64,000 nt of DNA. Source: Stomoxys calcitrans. Its lineage: Eukaryota; Arthropoda; Insecta; Diptera; Muscidae. Where the stretch lies: contig NC_081553.1 in NCBI RefSeq assembly GCF_963082655.1, positions 192,141,732-192,205,731 on the forward strand, read 5' to 3'. The first letter of the stretch is position 1. Every line of letters starts with the position of its first letter. The position numbers and the translations under genes were made by a program. The notes below the pieces were generated by a model, which was not told the origin of the DNA, did not search any database, and saw only the letters and a program-made list of their open reading frames with translations. Positions 1 through 10,975 of this stretch are shown here, piece after piece.

Positions 1-484
1 TGTTATGACTTTCAATAACTGTGCTTAGTATGACGCAAATCAGTACATAACCTGATATCGCTGCCATATAAACCGATCTGGGATCTTGACTTCTTGAGCC
101 TCTAGAGGGCGCAATTCTCATCTGATTTGGCAGAAATTTTGTACAATGGCTTCTCCCATGGCCTTCAACATACGTTACCATCTATAGCTTGATACAGCTC
201 CCATATAAACCGATCTCCCGATTATGCTTCTTGACCCCCTATAAGGCGCAATTCTTATCCGAATGAGCTGAAATATTACCCAATGACTTCTACTTTAGTC
301 TTCAACATTCAATTCATTAATGGTCCGAATAGGACTATAACTTGATAAACAGCATAACAATTCTTATCCATTATTCTTTGTTTGCCTGAAAAGAGACACA
401 GCGCAAAGAACTCGACAAATGCGATCCATGGTGGAGGGTATACAAGATTCAGCCCGGCCGAACTTAGCACGCTCTTACTTGTTT
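1..484 (+). repeat. 3' part of a Helentron-like (HINE) element with 153-bp-type monomers
   Basis: The left edge of the window lies inside a tandem array of monomers carrying the phrases CATATAAACCGATCT and TTGACTTCTTGAGCC. The array ends in the family's 3' terminus: subterminal repeat ATGGTGGAGGGTATA at 428-442, then the hairpin region AGCCCGGCCGAACT and the terminal ACTTGTT near 484. The 5' end is outside the window. No coding function is supported. Confidence 0.7.
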
Positions 485-780
485 TTATTTGTTACAACAT
501 CATCCACTCCCAAATGTATTTAGACTGTGGAAAATGTCGTCACAATTTCAATCTGATTATTAACCATAACAAAGCAAAAAGCATTGGTGCGTCACAAAAA
601 CAAAGATTATAAAAAAAATTATTACGCACGGATTCATACTGTTTGAGTAGTAAATACAATATAATAAAAAAATACAAGTAATTCTCACGAACATTTCTGG
701 AACAGAACTGATGGGATGAGGAAAAGAAGATTATTATTATAATTATTTGTTTGCTCATTGGTGTTTAATTATTTACGGAG
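485..780. other. AT-rich gap without a recognised feature
   Basis: AT-rich sequence with scattered short open frames of low-complexity composition. I see no gene, repeat end or RNA here. Confidence 0.5.
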
Positions 781-1238
781 TTCAATGACTATATTTAGAT
801 ATAGCTGCCATATAGACCGACCGCTCGATCTCCCGATTTAATACCCGAATTCGATGTAATTTGGCGCAGTGAGTTCCCCCTACCCATTCCTGTCAAATGT
901 GGAATGGGTAGGGGGAACTCTATATCGGGAGGTCGGTCTATATGACAGCTATAGCCAAATATGGTTCGATCTGGACGATATTGAACAAAAAAGGTTTAGA
1001 GGGGTACCAAAACGCACTGTTTCAAATTTCATCCAAATCTGATGGGCCTTTTATGGGCTCATTACTCTATATCGGGATATCAGTCTATATGGCAGCTATA
1101 TTCAAATATACTCCGATCTGGACGGTGTTCGACGCAAAGGTGTAGAGGTCTATCAAAATCGATGTTTCAAATTTCATCAAAATCGGATGAAAAATGCTCC
1201 TCAATACTCTATATCAGGAGATTGGTCTATATGGCAGC
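781..1238. repeat. Tandem array of ~145-bp monomers (GGCAGCTATATCCAAATATGG type), left part
   Basis: The phrase CTATATGGCAGCTATA recurs near 938, 1085 and 1227, with spacings of about 147 and 142 bp, each followed by a variant of TCTGGACGATATTGAAC. The array is split by a mariner insertion at 1241 and resumes at 2193. It is related in wording to the 153-bp monomers of the HINE family but diverged. Confidence 0.75.
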
Positions 1239-1240
1239 TA

Positions 1241-2190
1241 TTGGATTGCCTAAAAAGTAATTGCGGATTTTTAAAAGAAAGTAAATTCATTTTTAATAAA
1301 ACTTAGAATGAACTTTAATCAAATATATAATTGCCATTTTGTTCGATAACCTTTTGCCATCTTCCTGGCAAATTTAGTATTTCACGCTCATAGAACTTCT
1401 GGCCTTTATCTGCAAAAAACTGAACCAAGTGCGATTTTATAGCCTCATCGTTGCCAAAAGTTTTACCATTTAAGGAGTTCCGCAAAGATCGAAATAAATG
1501 GTAGTCTGATGGTGCAAGGTCAGGGCTATATGTGGATGCATCAAAAGTTCCCAGCCAAGCTCACTCAGTTTTTGGCGAGTGACCAAAGATGTGTGCGGTC
1601 TAGCGTTGTCCTGGTGGAATATGACACCTTTACGATTGACCAATTCTGGTCGCTTCTCCTTGATGGCTGTATTCAATTTGTCCAATTGTTGACAGTAAAC
1701 ATCCGAATTAATCGTTTGGTTCCTTGGAAGCAGCTCAAAATATACCACACCCTTCCAATCCCACCAAACAGACAGCATAACCTTCTTTTGGTGGATATCA
1801 GCCTTTGAAGAGGTTTGAGCTGGTTCACCATGCTTAGACCATGATCGTTTTCGACTAACGTTGTTGTAAACAATCCATTTTTCATCTCCAGTTATGATTC
1901 GTTTTAAAAACGGATCGAATTCATTTCGTTTAAGGTGCATATCACAAGCGTTGATTCGGTTTGTTAAATGAATTTCTTTCAATACATGTGGTACCCATAT
2001 TAAAATTGACGCCAAACAAACAAATGTAAACAAAATTTCGCGCACTTTTTTCTAAAGCAAGCTAAAAGTAACAGCTGATAACTGACAGAAGAAAGAATGC
2101 AATTACAGAGTCACAAGCCGTTGAAAAAATTTTTCAACGACGACTATATTACTACTATATTACCGACAATTACTTTTTTGGGCAACCCAA
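1241..2190 (-). mobile_element. Truncated mariner-like DNA transposon
   Basis: Terminal inverted repeats are visible: TTGGATTGCCTAAAAAGTAA at the left end and TTACTTTTTTGGGCAACCCA at the right end, flanked by TA at 1239-1240 and 2191-2192. The host repeat GGCAGC-TA-TATCCAAATATGG is interrupted at the TA, so the empty site can be rebuilt from neighbouring monomers. At 950 bp it is shorter than the ~1.3 kb usual for mariner. The part encoding the N-terminal DNA-binding half of the transposase is missing. Confidence 0.9.
1470..2045 (-). pseudogene. Mariner transposase remnant (catalytic half, frameshifted)
   Basis: The open frame covers about 190 residues of the ~345 normal for mariner transposases. 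The catalytic region is recognisable: ITGDEKW carries the first acidic residue and IFHQDNARPHTS the second. The third catalytic block (SPDLAPSDYHLF-type) is present but out of frame, because about one base has been lost near 1531-1535, just after the LLMHP motif. The frame starts without an ATG because the helix-turn-helix N-terminal half is deleted. The product would cut and rejoin element ends at TA sites, but this copy cannot do so. The closest type by eye is the mauritiana/irritans group; the exact subfamily is not determined. Confidence 0.88.
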
Positions 2191-2192
2191 TA

Positions 2193-2440
2193 TATCCAAA
2201 TATGGTCCGATCTGGACGATATTGAACAAAAAGGTTTAGAGTATTATCAAAACTCACTGGGCCAAATTCTGTCGAAATCGGGTGAAAAATGCACTCCTCT
2301 TATGAGCTCAATACTCTATATCGAAAGATCGGTCTGTATGGCAGCTATGTCCAAATATGGTCCGATATGGACCATATCAACAAATAGATGGACGGGTCTT
2401 CCAGATCGCGCTGTGCCAAATTTGATCGAAATCGGATAAA
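2193..2440. repeat. Right part of the ~145-bp array split by mariner
   Basis: Monomers continue with TATATCCAAATATGGTCCG directly after the mariner right end, then again near 2335 (GGCAGCTATGTCCAAATATGG). The array decays into the SINE remnant at about 2440. Confidence 0.7.
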
Positions 2441-2685
2441 AAAATGCTATTTTTATAGCGGAATCCGAACGGAATCCACGGCAGCGGAATGCTGCAGTGT
2501 GACACCACTTTGGGGAGAAGTTTTTACATGGCTTCTATGCATGGCATAGTACTTTATAAATGTTGCCAGCATTTGAAGGTTATAACCACCGCAGAATTTT
2601 TTCTAATGTTCTCGCTAGGATTTGAACCCAGGCGTTCAGAGTCATGCTAGGGTGACCCCCGTGCTTTAAGTGCTCTAGCCATAAA
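2441..2685 (-). repeat. tRNA-derived SINE remnant
   Basis: On the minus strand the degenerate B box reads GGTTCAAATCC (plus strand GGATTTGAACCCAGGCGTTC near 2620). The body of the family follows: AAATGTTGCCAGCATT-type and CCAAAGTGGTGTCACACTGC-type phrases. It is diverged from the better copy at 48760-49070 and has a broken A box region. Confidence 0.7.
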
Positions 2686-3973
2686 ATCCGCGTATGTTAG
2701 TTAACCATCCCCTTTGGATTCAGTGCCCTGATTTTTTTCCAGATTCAGTGCCCTGATTTTAAAGTTATTAAGATGCATGTGATGAATCCCATCATTCTTG
2801 CGAGTTCCACTGCTTTAACTGAAATGGGGATTCACCTGGGATATTCGACTGACTGTTGCCCAACAAAACGGACATCTAAGGTAGGTGCGTTCGTGTCAAG
2901 TTTCAGCTCGACCGCTATAATGTATTTTCAAGAACCGACAGATAGACTCTCGCTCACTTTAATCTGTGGCAAAGGAAAAAATGTATGTAGTCCATAATAG
3001 TGGGTGTAAGAATTTAAAAGAAGGTTAAAAATTCTTGCGATGGGGGCTAAGCAGATATAAATCACCCTTCCTTTTCTTTCCACCTTATTGTCGATAAATG
3101 CTATTTAATGTTATAGGAATTCATCAAAAAAAAATTTTAATTTCTTAGAATAGCACAACCCAGTAGTCCAAATGTTGACCATGACAATGTTCTCAATTAC
3201 TTCTTTAAGACGATTTGAATTTTGTCACCGACATGGCATATCTGCTGAGGTGTCTAACGAATTGTCTATTATAAAATTTGAATGTTGACAAATTCACTAA
3301 CCTTGTCCTCGAACAAGTCAGCAAATTTTTTTTTTATAAAGAAATTTAAAATTTTATTTGTTTTTTTCTTCGAAAAACGGACGCTCTCTTAGGGACATCG
3401 TAACAGACCTGTCACTTGAATTATCATGAAACATGATGACATGTTCGTTCACAATGTCGCTTAAAATGTCATGCATGATTTTCGCGATAACTATATGAAA
3501 ATGTCATCAACGATTTGTATGGGCTATCGGCTATATGTCTTCAACTTCAGATTTCTTGACGACGCGGCCTGCTAGGAAAATTTTAAATTATTCATAACAA
3601 TTATACACCCATGCACACCGCACTAGCACTTTCTCGGGATGAGCATAGCAATAATATTGCAAGGCAGCGAATAATGTTATTAAGACCAGTTTAGTTAATG
3701 GCACAAACTTGTGTTTAACTACACACAAAATATCAAAATAGAGTAGTAGTTAATGTTAGCTAAGTTTAAATCTCAACCTTGACCGTCACAATCCAGTAAT
3801 GACGGCGGTTTAAACTACTATACAACAACTTAGTGAACATTTTTCCTAGCTTATTAAATAATTGTTTTAATTTTGTGTGTGTTTTTACAATGTTAAAATA
3901 GTAAACCCTACACATCAAACAAACATATTATAAGACGATATGAATTGAATATTGTATTCAGTTCAGTTATGGT
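2686..3973. other. Unassigned intergenic DNA
   Basis: A short direct duplication (GATTCAGTGCCCTGATTTT twice near 2719-2760) is visible. The rest is AT-rich sequence in which I recognise neither a gene nor a repeat family. Confidence 0.5.
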
Positions 3974-5402
3974 TTTTTATACCCAACACCATTGGATGGG
4001 GGTATACTAATCTAGTAATTCTGTTTGTAACACCTCGAAACATTCGTCTAAGACCCCATCGTCTCGACATTCTGAATCGATCTAGCCATGTCCGTCCGTC
4101 CGTCTGCCGAAATCACGTTAGTGGTTGAACGCGTAAAGCTAGCCGCTTGAAATTTTGTACCAATACTTCTAATTGATGTAGGTCGTTGGGGATTGCAAAT
4201 GGGCCATATGAGTTCAGATTTGGATATGGCTCCCATATAAACCGTTCTCCCGATTTGACTTCTTGAGTACCTGGAAGCCACAATTTTTTTTTTTAATTTT
4301 GCACATAGTGTTCTCTTATGACTTCCAACAACTGTGCCAAGTACGGTTCAAATCGGCCTATAACCTGATATAGCTCCCATATAAACCGATCTCCCGATTT
4401 GACTTCTTGAGCCCTTAAAAGCCGCAATTTTTATACGATTTGACTGAAATTTGGCATGCGGTGTTCTGTTACGACTTCCAACAATTGTGCGAGGTACGGC
4501 CAATATCGGCCTATAACCTGATATAGCTCCCATATAAACCGATGTCCCGATTTGACTTCTTCGAGCCACTGGAAGCCGCATTTTTTTGTCAGATGTGGCT
4601 GAAATTTTGCACAAAGTGTTCTGTTACAACTTCCAACAACTGTGTTAAGTACAGTCCAAATCGATCTATAACTTGATATAGCTCCCATATAAACCGATCG
4701 CCCGATTCGACTTCTTGACCACTTACAAGCCACAATTTTTCTTCGATTTGGCTGGAATTTTGAACAAAGTGTTCTGTTACAACTTCCAACAACTGTGCCA
4801 AGTACGGTTCAAATCGGCCTATAACCTGATAAACCGATCTCCAGATTTGATTTCTTTAACACCTTGAAGCCCCAATTTTCATCCGATTTCGCTGAAAATT
4901 TGTATATGGTGTTCTGTTATGACTCCCAACAACTGTGACACGTACGGTTTAAATCGGTCAAGAACATAATATAGCTCCCAAATAAACCGATTTGACAAGC
5001 CGCGATTTTTACCCAATTTGGCTGAAATTTTGCATATAGTGTTCTATGACTTCCAATAACTGTGCCAAATACGGTCCAAATCTGTCAATAGCTTCCACAT
5101 AAACCAATCTGCCGATTTGACTTCTTGAGTCTTGAAAAGCCGCAATTTTTGTACGATTAGACTGAAATTTGGCATGCGGTGTTCTGTTACGACTTCCAAC
5201 AACTGTGCCAAGTTTGGTTCATCAATCAATCAGTCTATATCCTGATATAGCTCTCTTATAAACCGGTTTCCCGATTATCCTTGTTCGGTTCCTAGAAGCT
5301 TTAATTTTCGCTGGTTTGACAGAATTTTGGTATGTAGAATAGAATTATGGCGGTGGGTTCCCAAGATTCGACCCGGCCGAACTTAGCACGCTTTTACTTC
5401 TT
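3974..5402 (+). repeat. HINE-like element with an internal ~153-bp array
   Basis: The 5' terminus begins TTTTTTATACCCAACACCATT and runs into the family's leader (CTGTTTGTAACACCTCGAAA, GTCCGTCCGTCTG, CGTAAAGCTAGCCGCTTGAA). About seven monomers follow; the phrase CATATAAACCGAT recurs near 4386, 4540 and 4694 (about 153 bp apart). The 3' terminus is GACCCGGCCGAACTTAGCACGC, ending near 5402. The internal subterminal repeat near the 3' end is degraded (GGTGGGTTCCCAAG). Confidence 0.75.
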
Positions 5403-6104
5403 ATACCTATCATCATTGAATAACTAACTTCGTCATTTCTTTTGTAACACCGCGAAATATTGGTATATGATCCTATGGAGTATATACGGATTCTTGATTC
5501 TCAGGACATTTTATGTCTATCTAGTCCTGTCTGTCCGTCTGTTTGTCTCTCGAACAGCTGAAGCGAGCCACTTTGAAATTTTATGTAGGTCAATTGGAAT
5601 TGTAAGTGGACCAGATTTGTCCATGTTTGGATATAGCTTCTGTCTTAGGATCCTTTAACCCCTAGAAGGCGCAATTGTACACCAATCTAGCTAAATGATT
5701 CCTGTTTTGACTTTGACCAACAACTGTCAGGTATGGGCCAAATCAATCTATAACCTGAAATTGCTCCCATATAAACCGATCTTCAAATTTGAGCTAACAG
5801 AGGCCGCTATTTTTCGATTTGATTTTAATTTTTTTACGAAGTGTTTATGTCGGCCTTCCTGAGCGTTATGAACCTGACGTAGCTCCCATAAAAAGTAATT
5901 TCTCGATTTAGCTTTTTAAGACTCTAGAAGGCTCAATTATGTTATTATTCGATTTGATTGAAGTTCGCACGTTGTGTTTTGTTATGACTACTAACAGCCT
6001 TCAGCTTCCTTATAAACCAATCTCCTTATTTTTGAAAGTACTTCATTATCATGCGATCCATGGTGAATGGTATAAAAGATTCGGCCAGGCCGCTTTAACT
6101 TGTT
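5400..6104 (+). repeat. Second, degenerate HINE-like copy joined head-to-tail to the previous one
   Basis: It starts immediately at the 3' end of the preceding element (TTATACCTATCATCATTGAA) and repeats the same leader (TTCTTTTGTAACACCGCGAAAT). It has only two or three eroded monomers and ends at ATTCGGCCAGGCCGCTTTAAC plus TTGTT. Confidence 0.65.
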
Positions 6105-6385
6105 TTTATTTGATTTATTTACTTTCCACAATGCACTTTTAACAATGACATCGGAACTGGAATTTGAGCCCGCGAATATGTAAACTACAACGGAAGAAGT
6201 TTTGCAATAGAAAATAAATTTTTCTATAAAACCCGAATTTAGAGACATTTTTGTTAAAATTTAAATTTTGCTAATTTATTGTATTATGAACAATTTAAAT
6301 TTGGTCAACATTTTTCTATAAAAAAAAAACAAATTAACAACCTGTAAGGAAAGGTAAAAGTCGATGGGGGCTATATTGTATACAG
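6105..6385. other. AT-rich gap
   Basis: AT-rich sequence. I see no gene or clear repeat boundary. Confidence 0.45.
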
Positions 6386-7080
6386 ATGTTGAAGGATCTA
6401 ACACAGTCTACTGTGCAAAATTCCAGCAAAATCGGGTAATAAATGCTCCTTTTATGGGCCTAATACCTTAAATCGGAAGATCGGTATTTATGGCAGCTAT
6501 ATCTAAATATAGCCCGATCTGAACAATATAGAGAACGGATGTCGGAAAGCCAAACGTAGATCCTTGTGCCATATTTAAGCGAAATCAGGTGATAAATGCG
6601 CCTTTTTTGGACCCAAGCCCCTAAATCGGGAGGTCAGTCTATATGGCAGCTATATCCAAATGTAGCCTGATCTTTACCATACTCAGTACGAGTGTTGCGG
6701 AGCGTAACGCAAAGCATTGTGCCAAATTTCAGCGAAATCGGATAATACATGTGGCCTTAATTAACCTAAAACCTTAATTTGGAAGATCGTTCTATATATG
6801 AGTGTATATTAAGATAAAGGTCGATACAACCCATCTTCGAACTTAATCTGCCTATGGACAAAAATGGAATCTGTGCAAAGTTACAGCTAATTATCTTAAT
6901 GTTTAAAGCCTGTAGCGTTATTTTAACAAACCGACGGACGGACGGGCATGGCTAGATTGTCTTAGATTTTTACGAAGATCCGGAATATATATACTTTATA
7001 TATAGGGTCGCAAAGTACATATGTGTTGCAAACGGAATGACAAAATGAATATTCCCCCATCCTTCGGTGGTAGGTCTAAA
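6386..7080 (-). repeat. Degenerate array element (~145-bp monomers) with a HINE-type 5' end on the minus strand
   Basis: Monomers with GGCAGCTATATCTAAATATAG and GGCAGCTATATCCAAATGTAG lie near 6490 and 6645. They are followed by a GACGGACGGACGGGCATGG tract at about 6931 and the inverted leader (GGGTCGCAAAGTACATATGTG), ending at a decayed ATCCTTCGGTGGTAGGTCTA near 7050-7080. Same architecture as the other elements, strongly diverged. Confidence 0.6.
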
Positions 7081-7571
7081 AATCTATAAAAATTAAATTT
7101 AGATTTTTTTTTATGAAATATAAATTTTACCATATTTACTGTGAAAATTTCAAATTTGAGATTTTTTTTTTGATTAAAAACCATTTAAAAAATATTAAAT
7201 TTCTCATTATAAAAATCCGATTTGGACTTAATTTCCAATGAAAATCTAAATTTCTATGAAAATGTAATTTTGACTAAGTTTCGATAAAAATCAAATTTCG
7301 TCAGATTTCTTGTATCTTTACCTGTCTATGAATAAGAATAACAAAGTTGAGATCACGGGTAATACCAGATTCTAAATACATTTAAATGAGGTGTCAAAGG
7401 TGGCTATAATTACCTTGAATGAGACATACTGACTCACTTCGTAAGTAAACGTTATTGACTTTAGCAAGGAACACTCAAGACTACTTTTAGCAATTACAGC
7501 TCTCAGTCTTTATGTCCATAATATGCATTATGAATATAATGTCTGAGGGCTGTCTTAATGACTTTTATAAC
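7081..7571. other. AT-rich intergenic DNA
   Basis: Runs of A/T with imperfect short repeats of the type AAAATCTAAATTT. No coding signal recognised. Confidence 0.5.
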
Positions 7572-9022
7572 AACAAGTAAAAGCGTGCCAAGTTCGGCCG
7601 GGCCGAATCTTATATGCCCTCCACCATGGATTGCATTTGCCAAGTTCTTTGAATGACCGATAGGGATCGTACTTGTCATGGCTGTTTGAAGTCATAGAAA
7701 AACACCACATCCAAATGACAAATTGGCAGATCGCTTTATATGGCAGTTATATCAGGTTATCAAATGATTTTGACCATACTTTGAACAGTTGTTGAAAGTC
7801 ATACCAAAAGCACATTGGCAAAATTGTCGACATATGCCAATCAACCAAATTGGATAAGCGAAATTGCGCCCTCTAGAAGCTCAAGAAATGTAATCGGGAC
7901 ATCGGTTTATATGGGAGCTATATCAGATTATTGGCTGATTTACATCATACATTGCAAAGTAGTTGGGAGTCATAACAAAACACCATCGGGAGATCGGTTT
8001 ATATAAGAGCTATATCAGGCTATAGAGCGATTGCGTTGTACAAAAATTCAGCTAAATCGGATAATAATTGCGCCCTCTAGAGGCTCAAGAAATCAAGCTC
8101 CCCGATCGGCTTATATGGCATCTATATCAGGTTATGGACCGGTTTGAACCATACCCGACACAATTATTGGAAATCATAACAAAACATGTCATGCTAAATT
8201 TCAGCCAAATCGAATAAAGATTGCGCCCTCTAGTGGATCAAGAAGTCAAGATCCCCGATCGGTTTATATAATTATTAGAATTATATAAACCGATAATATT
8301 ATATAAACCGATAATATAATTATTAGAAATCAGCAGTGACGGAAAACTCAAAGCAGCCCAAAGAAAATGCAGCAGACGATGAGACCATCACCAACTCCCA
8401 AGAAGTCCATCTAATGGAGGACCAATGATTGAGGTCATCCAGATGAACCTCTACCGGAGCGACAGAGCTACTCATGCTCTGATGGAGAAAATCAGCAAGA
8501 GCAAGATTCATGTCTTAATTCAGGAACCATGGATGACCCAGAACAAAGTTTCTGGAGTGAACCACATCAACTATCAATTATTCAGTGCTTACGATGGTAT
8601 TCGACCGAGGACCTGCATTAAGAATTGCGCCCGATTTTAGAAAGTAAAATCGGGGTATCGGTTATACGAGAGCTGTTTAGACCGATTCAGACGATATTTG
8701 CCAAGTATATTAAAGGTCATGGGACAAGCTGTTGCACAAAATTTCAGTTAAATCGGATAATAATTGCATCTTCTAGAGGCTCAAGAAGTCAAGATCCACG
8801 ATCGGTTTATATTTCAGCCAAATCGGATAAGAATTGCGCCCTCTAGAGGCTCAAAAATTGAAGATCCCAGATCGGTTTATATGACAGCTATATCAGGTTA
8901 TGGACCGATTTGAACCATACTTGGCACAGTTGTTGGAAATCTTAAAATTATACGTCATGCAAAATTTCTGCCAAAGCAGATAAGAATTGCGCCCTCTAGA
9001 GGCTCAAGACGTCAAGATCCCA
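7572..9022 (-). repeat. HINE-like element interrupted by a non-LTR fragment
   Basis: The element's 3' terminus is at the left: AACAAGTAAAAGCGTGCC, then TTCGGCCGGGCCGAA (hairpin), then TATGCCCTCCACCATGG. Monomers with GATCGGTTTATATGGCAGC-type phrases fill 7700-8330 and resume from about 8640 to 9022. Between them lies a retrotransposon fragment (8325-8625). No 5' terminus is seen, because the array runs straight into reverse transcriptase sequence at about 9023. Confidence 0.7.
8325..8625 (+). pseudogene. Non-LTR retrotransposon fragment: start of the endonuclease domain
   Basis: The reading frame from 8425 gives VIQMNLYRSDRATHALME, then IHVLIQEPWMTQNKVSG. This matches the opening of the APE-type endonuclease of non-LTR elements (N-residue in QMNLxR, then QEPW). 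It stops after about 60 residues and is cut off by array sequence. It is plausibly the 5' part of the same element whose reverse transcriptase resumes at about 9023; that link is inference. Confidence 0.75.
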
Positions 9023-10975
9023 GATTGGTTTCCGTCGTTGCTACAGAAGGTGGCGGACTATCTGGCGTCCCATCCGGCCTGTATTTTCACAGCGTGCCTA
9101 AGACTTGCATATACTCCAAAAGCGTGGTATTTGTACCCAAGCCCGGCAAGTTATGGCACACCAAAGGCCTACAGACCTATAATCTTTACGTTCTTTCTAC
9201 TCAAAACCGTGGAACGTATTGTGGATACTACGATAAAGAGTAGGACATCCAGCGAACTGTGCAAATACAAACAGCATGGCTATGTCAAGGGAAGGTCGTT
9301 GGAGACTGCCCTGCACGAGGTTGTGCATAAAAAAGAATAATCCTTCGATGCCAAGACGTACACACTGGCGGTATGCATTGACATTGAAGGGGTGTTTAAC
9401 AATGTTCGGACTGACACACTGATCGAATCCTTAGACCAGTACCGGGTCCTTAGAGACTGGATAAATCATATGCTAAGGAATAAGTAGATAAATTGCTAGT
9501 CCCTTGATATAAATATAAGAGAGAAAGTGGCACAGGGCACGCCACAGGGGGCATTTTATCGCCACTACTTGGGGTGACCACAAATAACCTATTACGGATG
9601 CTAACTGAGGAGGGAGTTGAACCCGTCTGCTATGCAGACGATGTTATAATACTCCTTAGGGGTTAGGATCCGAACCAGCTATGCAGAAGGATCGAAAAAT
9701 CTTGCATATGTAATATGACTGGGCTAAGCCCAGGGGTCTCAATGTTAACCCAGAGAAGACTGAAATATGCCTGTTCACGAGGAAGAGGAAGGTGGGTCAA
9801 TTTGATGCACCACGCTTCCCCAACAAAACGATTTCGATATCTGACAAGACCAAATACTTAGGAGTGATCTTGGATAGGAAACATAATTGGAAGTGTTACA
9901 TTCAGGAGCGTACTGAGAAGGCTCACAGATGTTGGGCACTATGTAGCCCGTCTGCATAGGCTCGCAACAGTGCCTGAATCCGAGGATAGTCCACTGGCTT
10001 TACAATAGCGTTATTAGACCAATACTTACTTACGCCTCAGTAGTTTGGTGGACTGCTATGAAAAAAAGTGCGGATAATACAACAGGTTCAAGAAAATGTT
10101 GTGTTGGGATAGGCGGAGCGATGAGGACCACGCCCACTAGGGCACTGCAGACTATTATAGATATCCGGCCCATTGACATACAGATTAAGCCACTGCGGGT
10201 ATGAGACTTAAAGCGATGGGAGAATGGCTTGAGGATGGGAGATTATACCATAGCGGTATAATCGAGGCGACGATAGGAAACCTGGAAGGAAGGGAAGAGG
10301 TTTCCGATCGGGTACCTGGGACGACAGTTGAGGTCGAGTGCGAGGCACTGCTGCCAGTTGCACAGACTTGGACTGACGGAACCCTAGTATTGTCATCTGG
10401 AAGATCATGTTACAAGGATAGATCAAAGCTAGAGAACAGAGTGGGCCTGGAAGTCTATATTGAGAACCCAGGGTCTGAGATCTGTTTTAGACTGCCTGAC
10501 CATAATACGGTCCTGCAGGTGGATATTCGGGCGATCAGGGAATGGCTGAGGTGGTGTGGTGCTAACTCGAGGACGTCGAGTGTGAGCATCTTTACGAACA
10601 GTAAAATGGCCATAAGGGCAATAACAACGATAAGTCTTGGAGAGTAGGAAGGAGATTAACTCCTTCTCTGAGGATGGCACGCTCCACATCATTTAGGCGA
10701 AGGGCCATAGCGGAATAAGGTGGAATGAAAAATCAAAAGAATTGGCAGTGAAGGTCAGAGAAGTGCCGTCATAAACTTGGTTAACCCGAAGCCTTTCGGG
10801 TCGACGCAGTCCGAGTTAAGGGCGTGGACTACGAATGCGCATGTACCCTGTGGAACAAGGAAAACGGTTGGTAAGATGGTGAAAATCCTATGGGGAGATC
10901 CAGATCGTGAGAAGACGAGGCTATTACTGAAATGAAGTTAGAAGGAGGTCAGTATAGCTTTCGGTATCATCGGTA
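9023..10975 (+). pseudogene. I-like non-LTR retrotransposon, copy A (reverse transcriptase and RNase H), broken
   Basis: Reverse transcriptase blocks are spread over several frames: YRPIIFTFFLLKTVERIVD and QHGYVKGRSLETALHEVV (about 9165-9330), CIDIEGVFNNVRTDTLIESL (about 9375-9430), CYADDVIILLRG (about 9630) and NPEKTEICLFTRKRK (about 9750). A C-terminal RNase H region follows in the frame at 10201-10647 (CYKDRSKLENRVGLEVYIEN, SIFTNSKMAIRAI), where the usual YTDGSK reads YKDRSK. Multiple stops and frameshifts make it dead. It is clearly the same family as copy B at 15236-16912. RNase H after the reverse transcriptase points to the I superfamily rather than Jockey. Confidence 0.85.
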
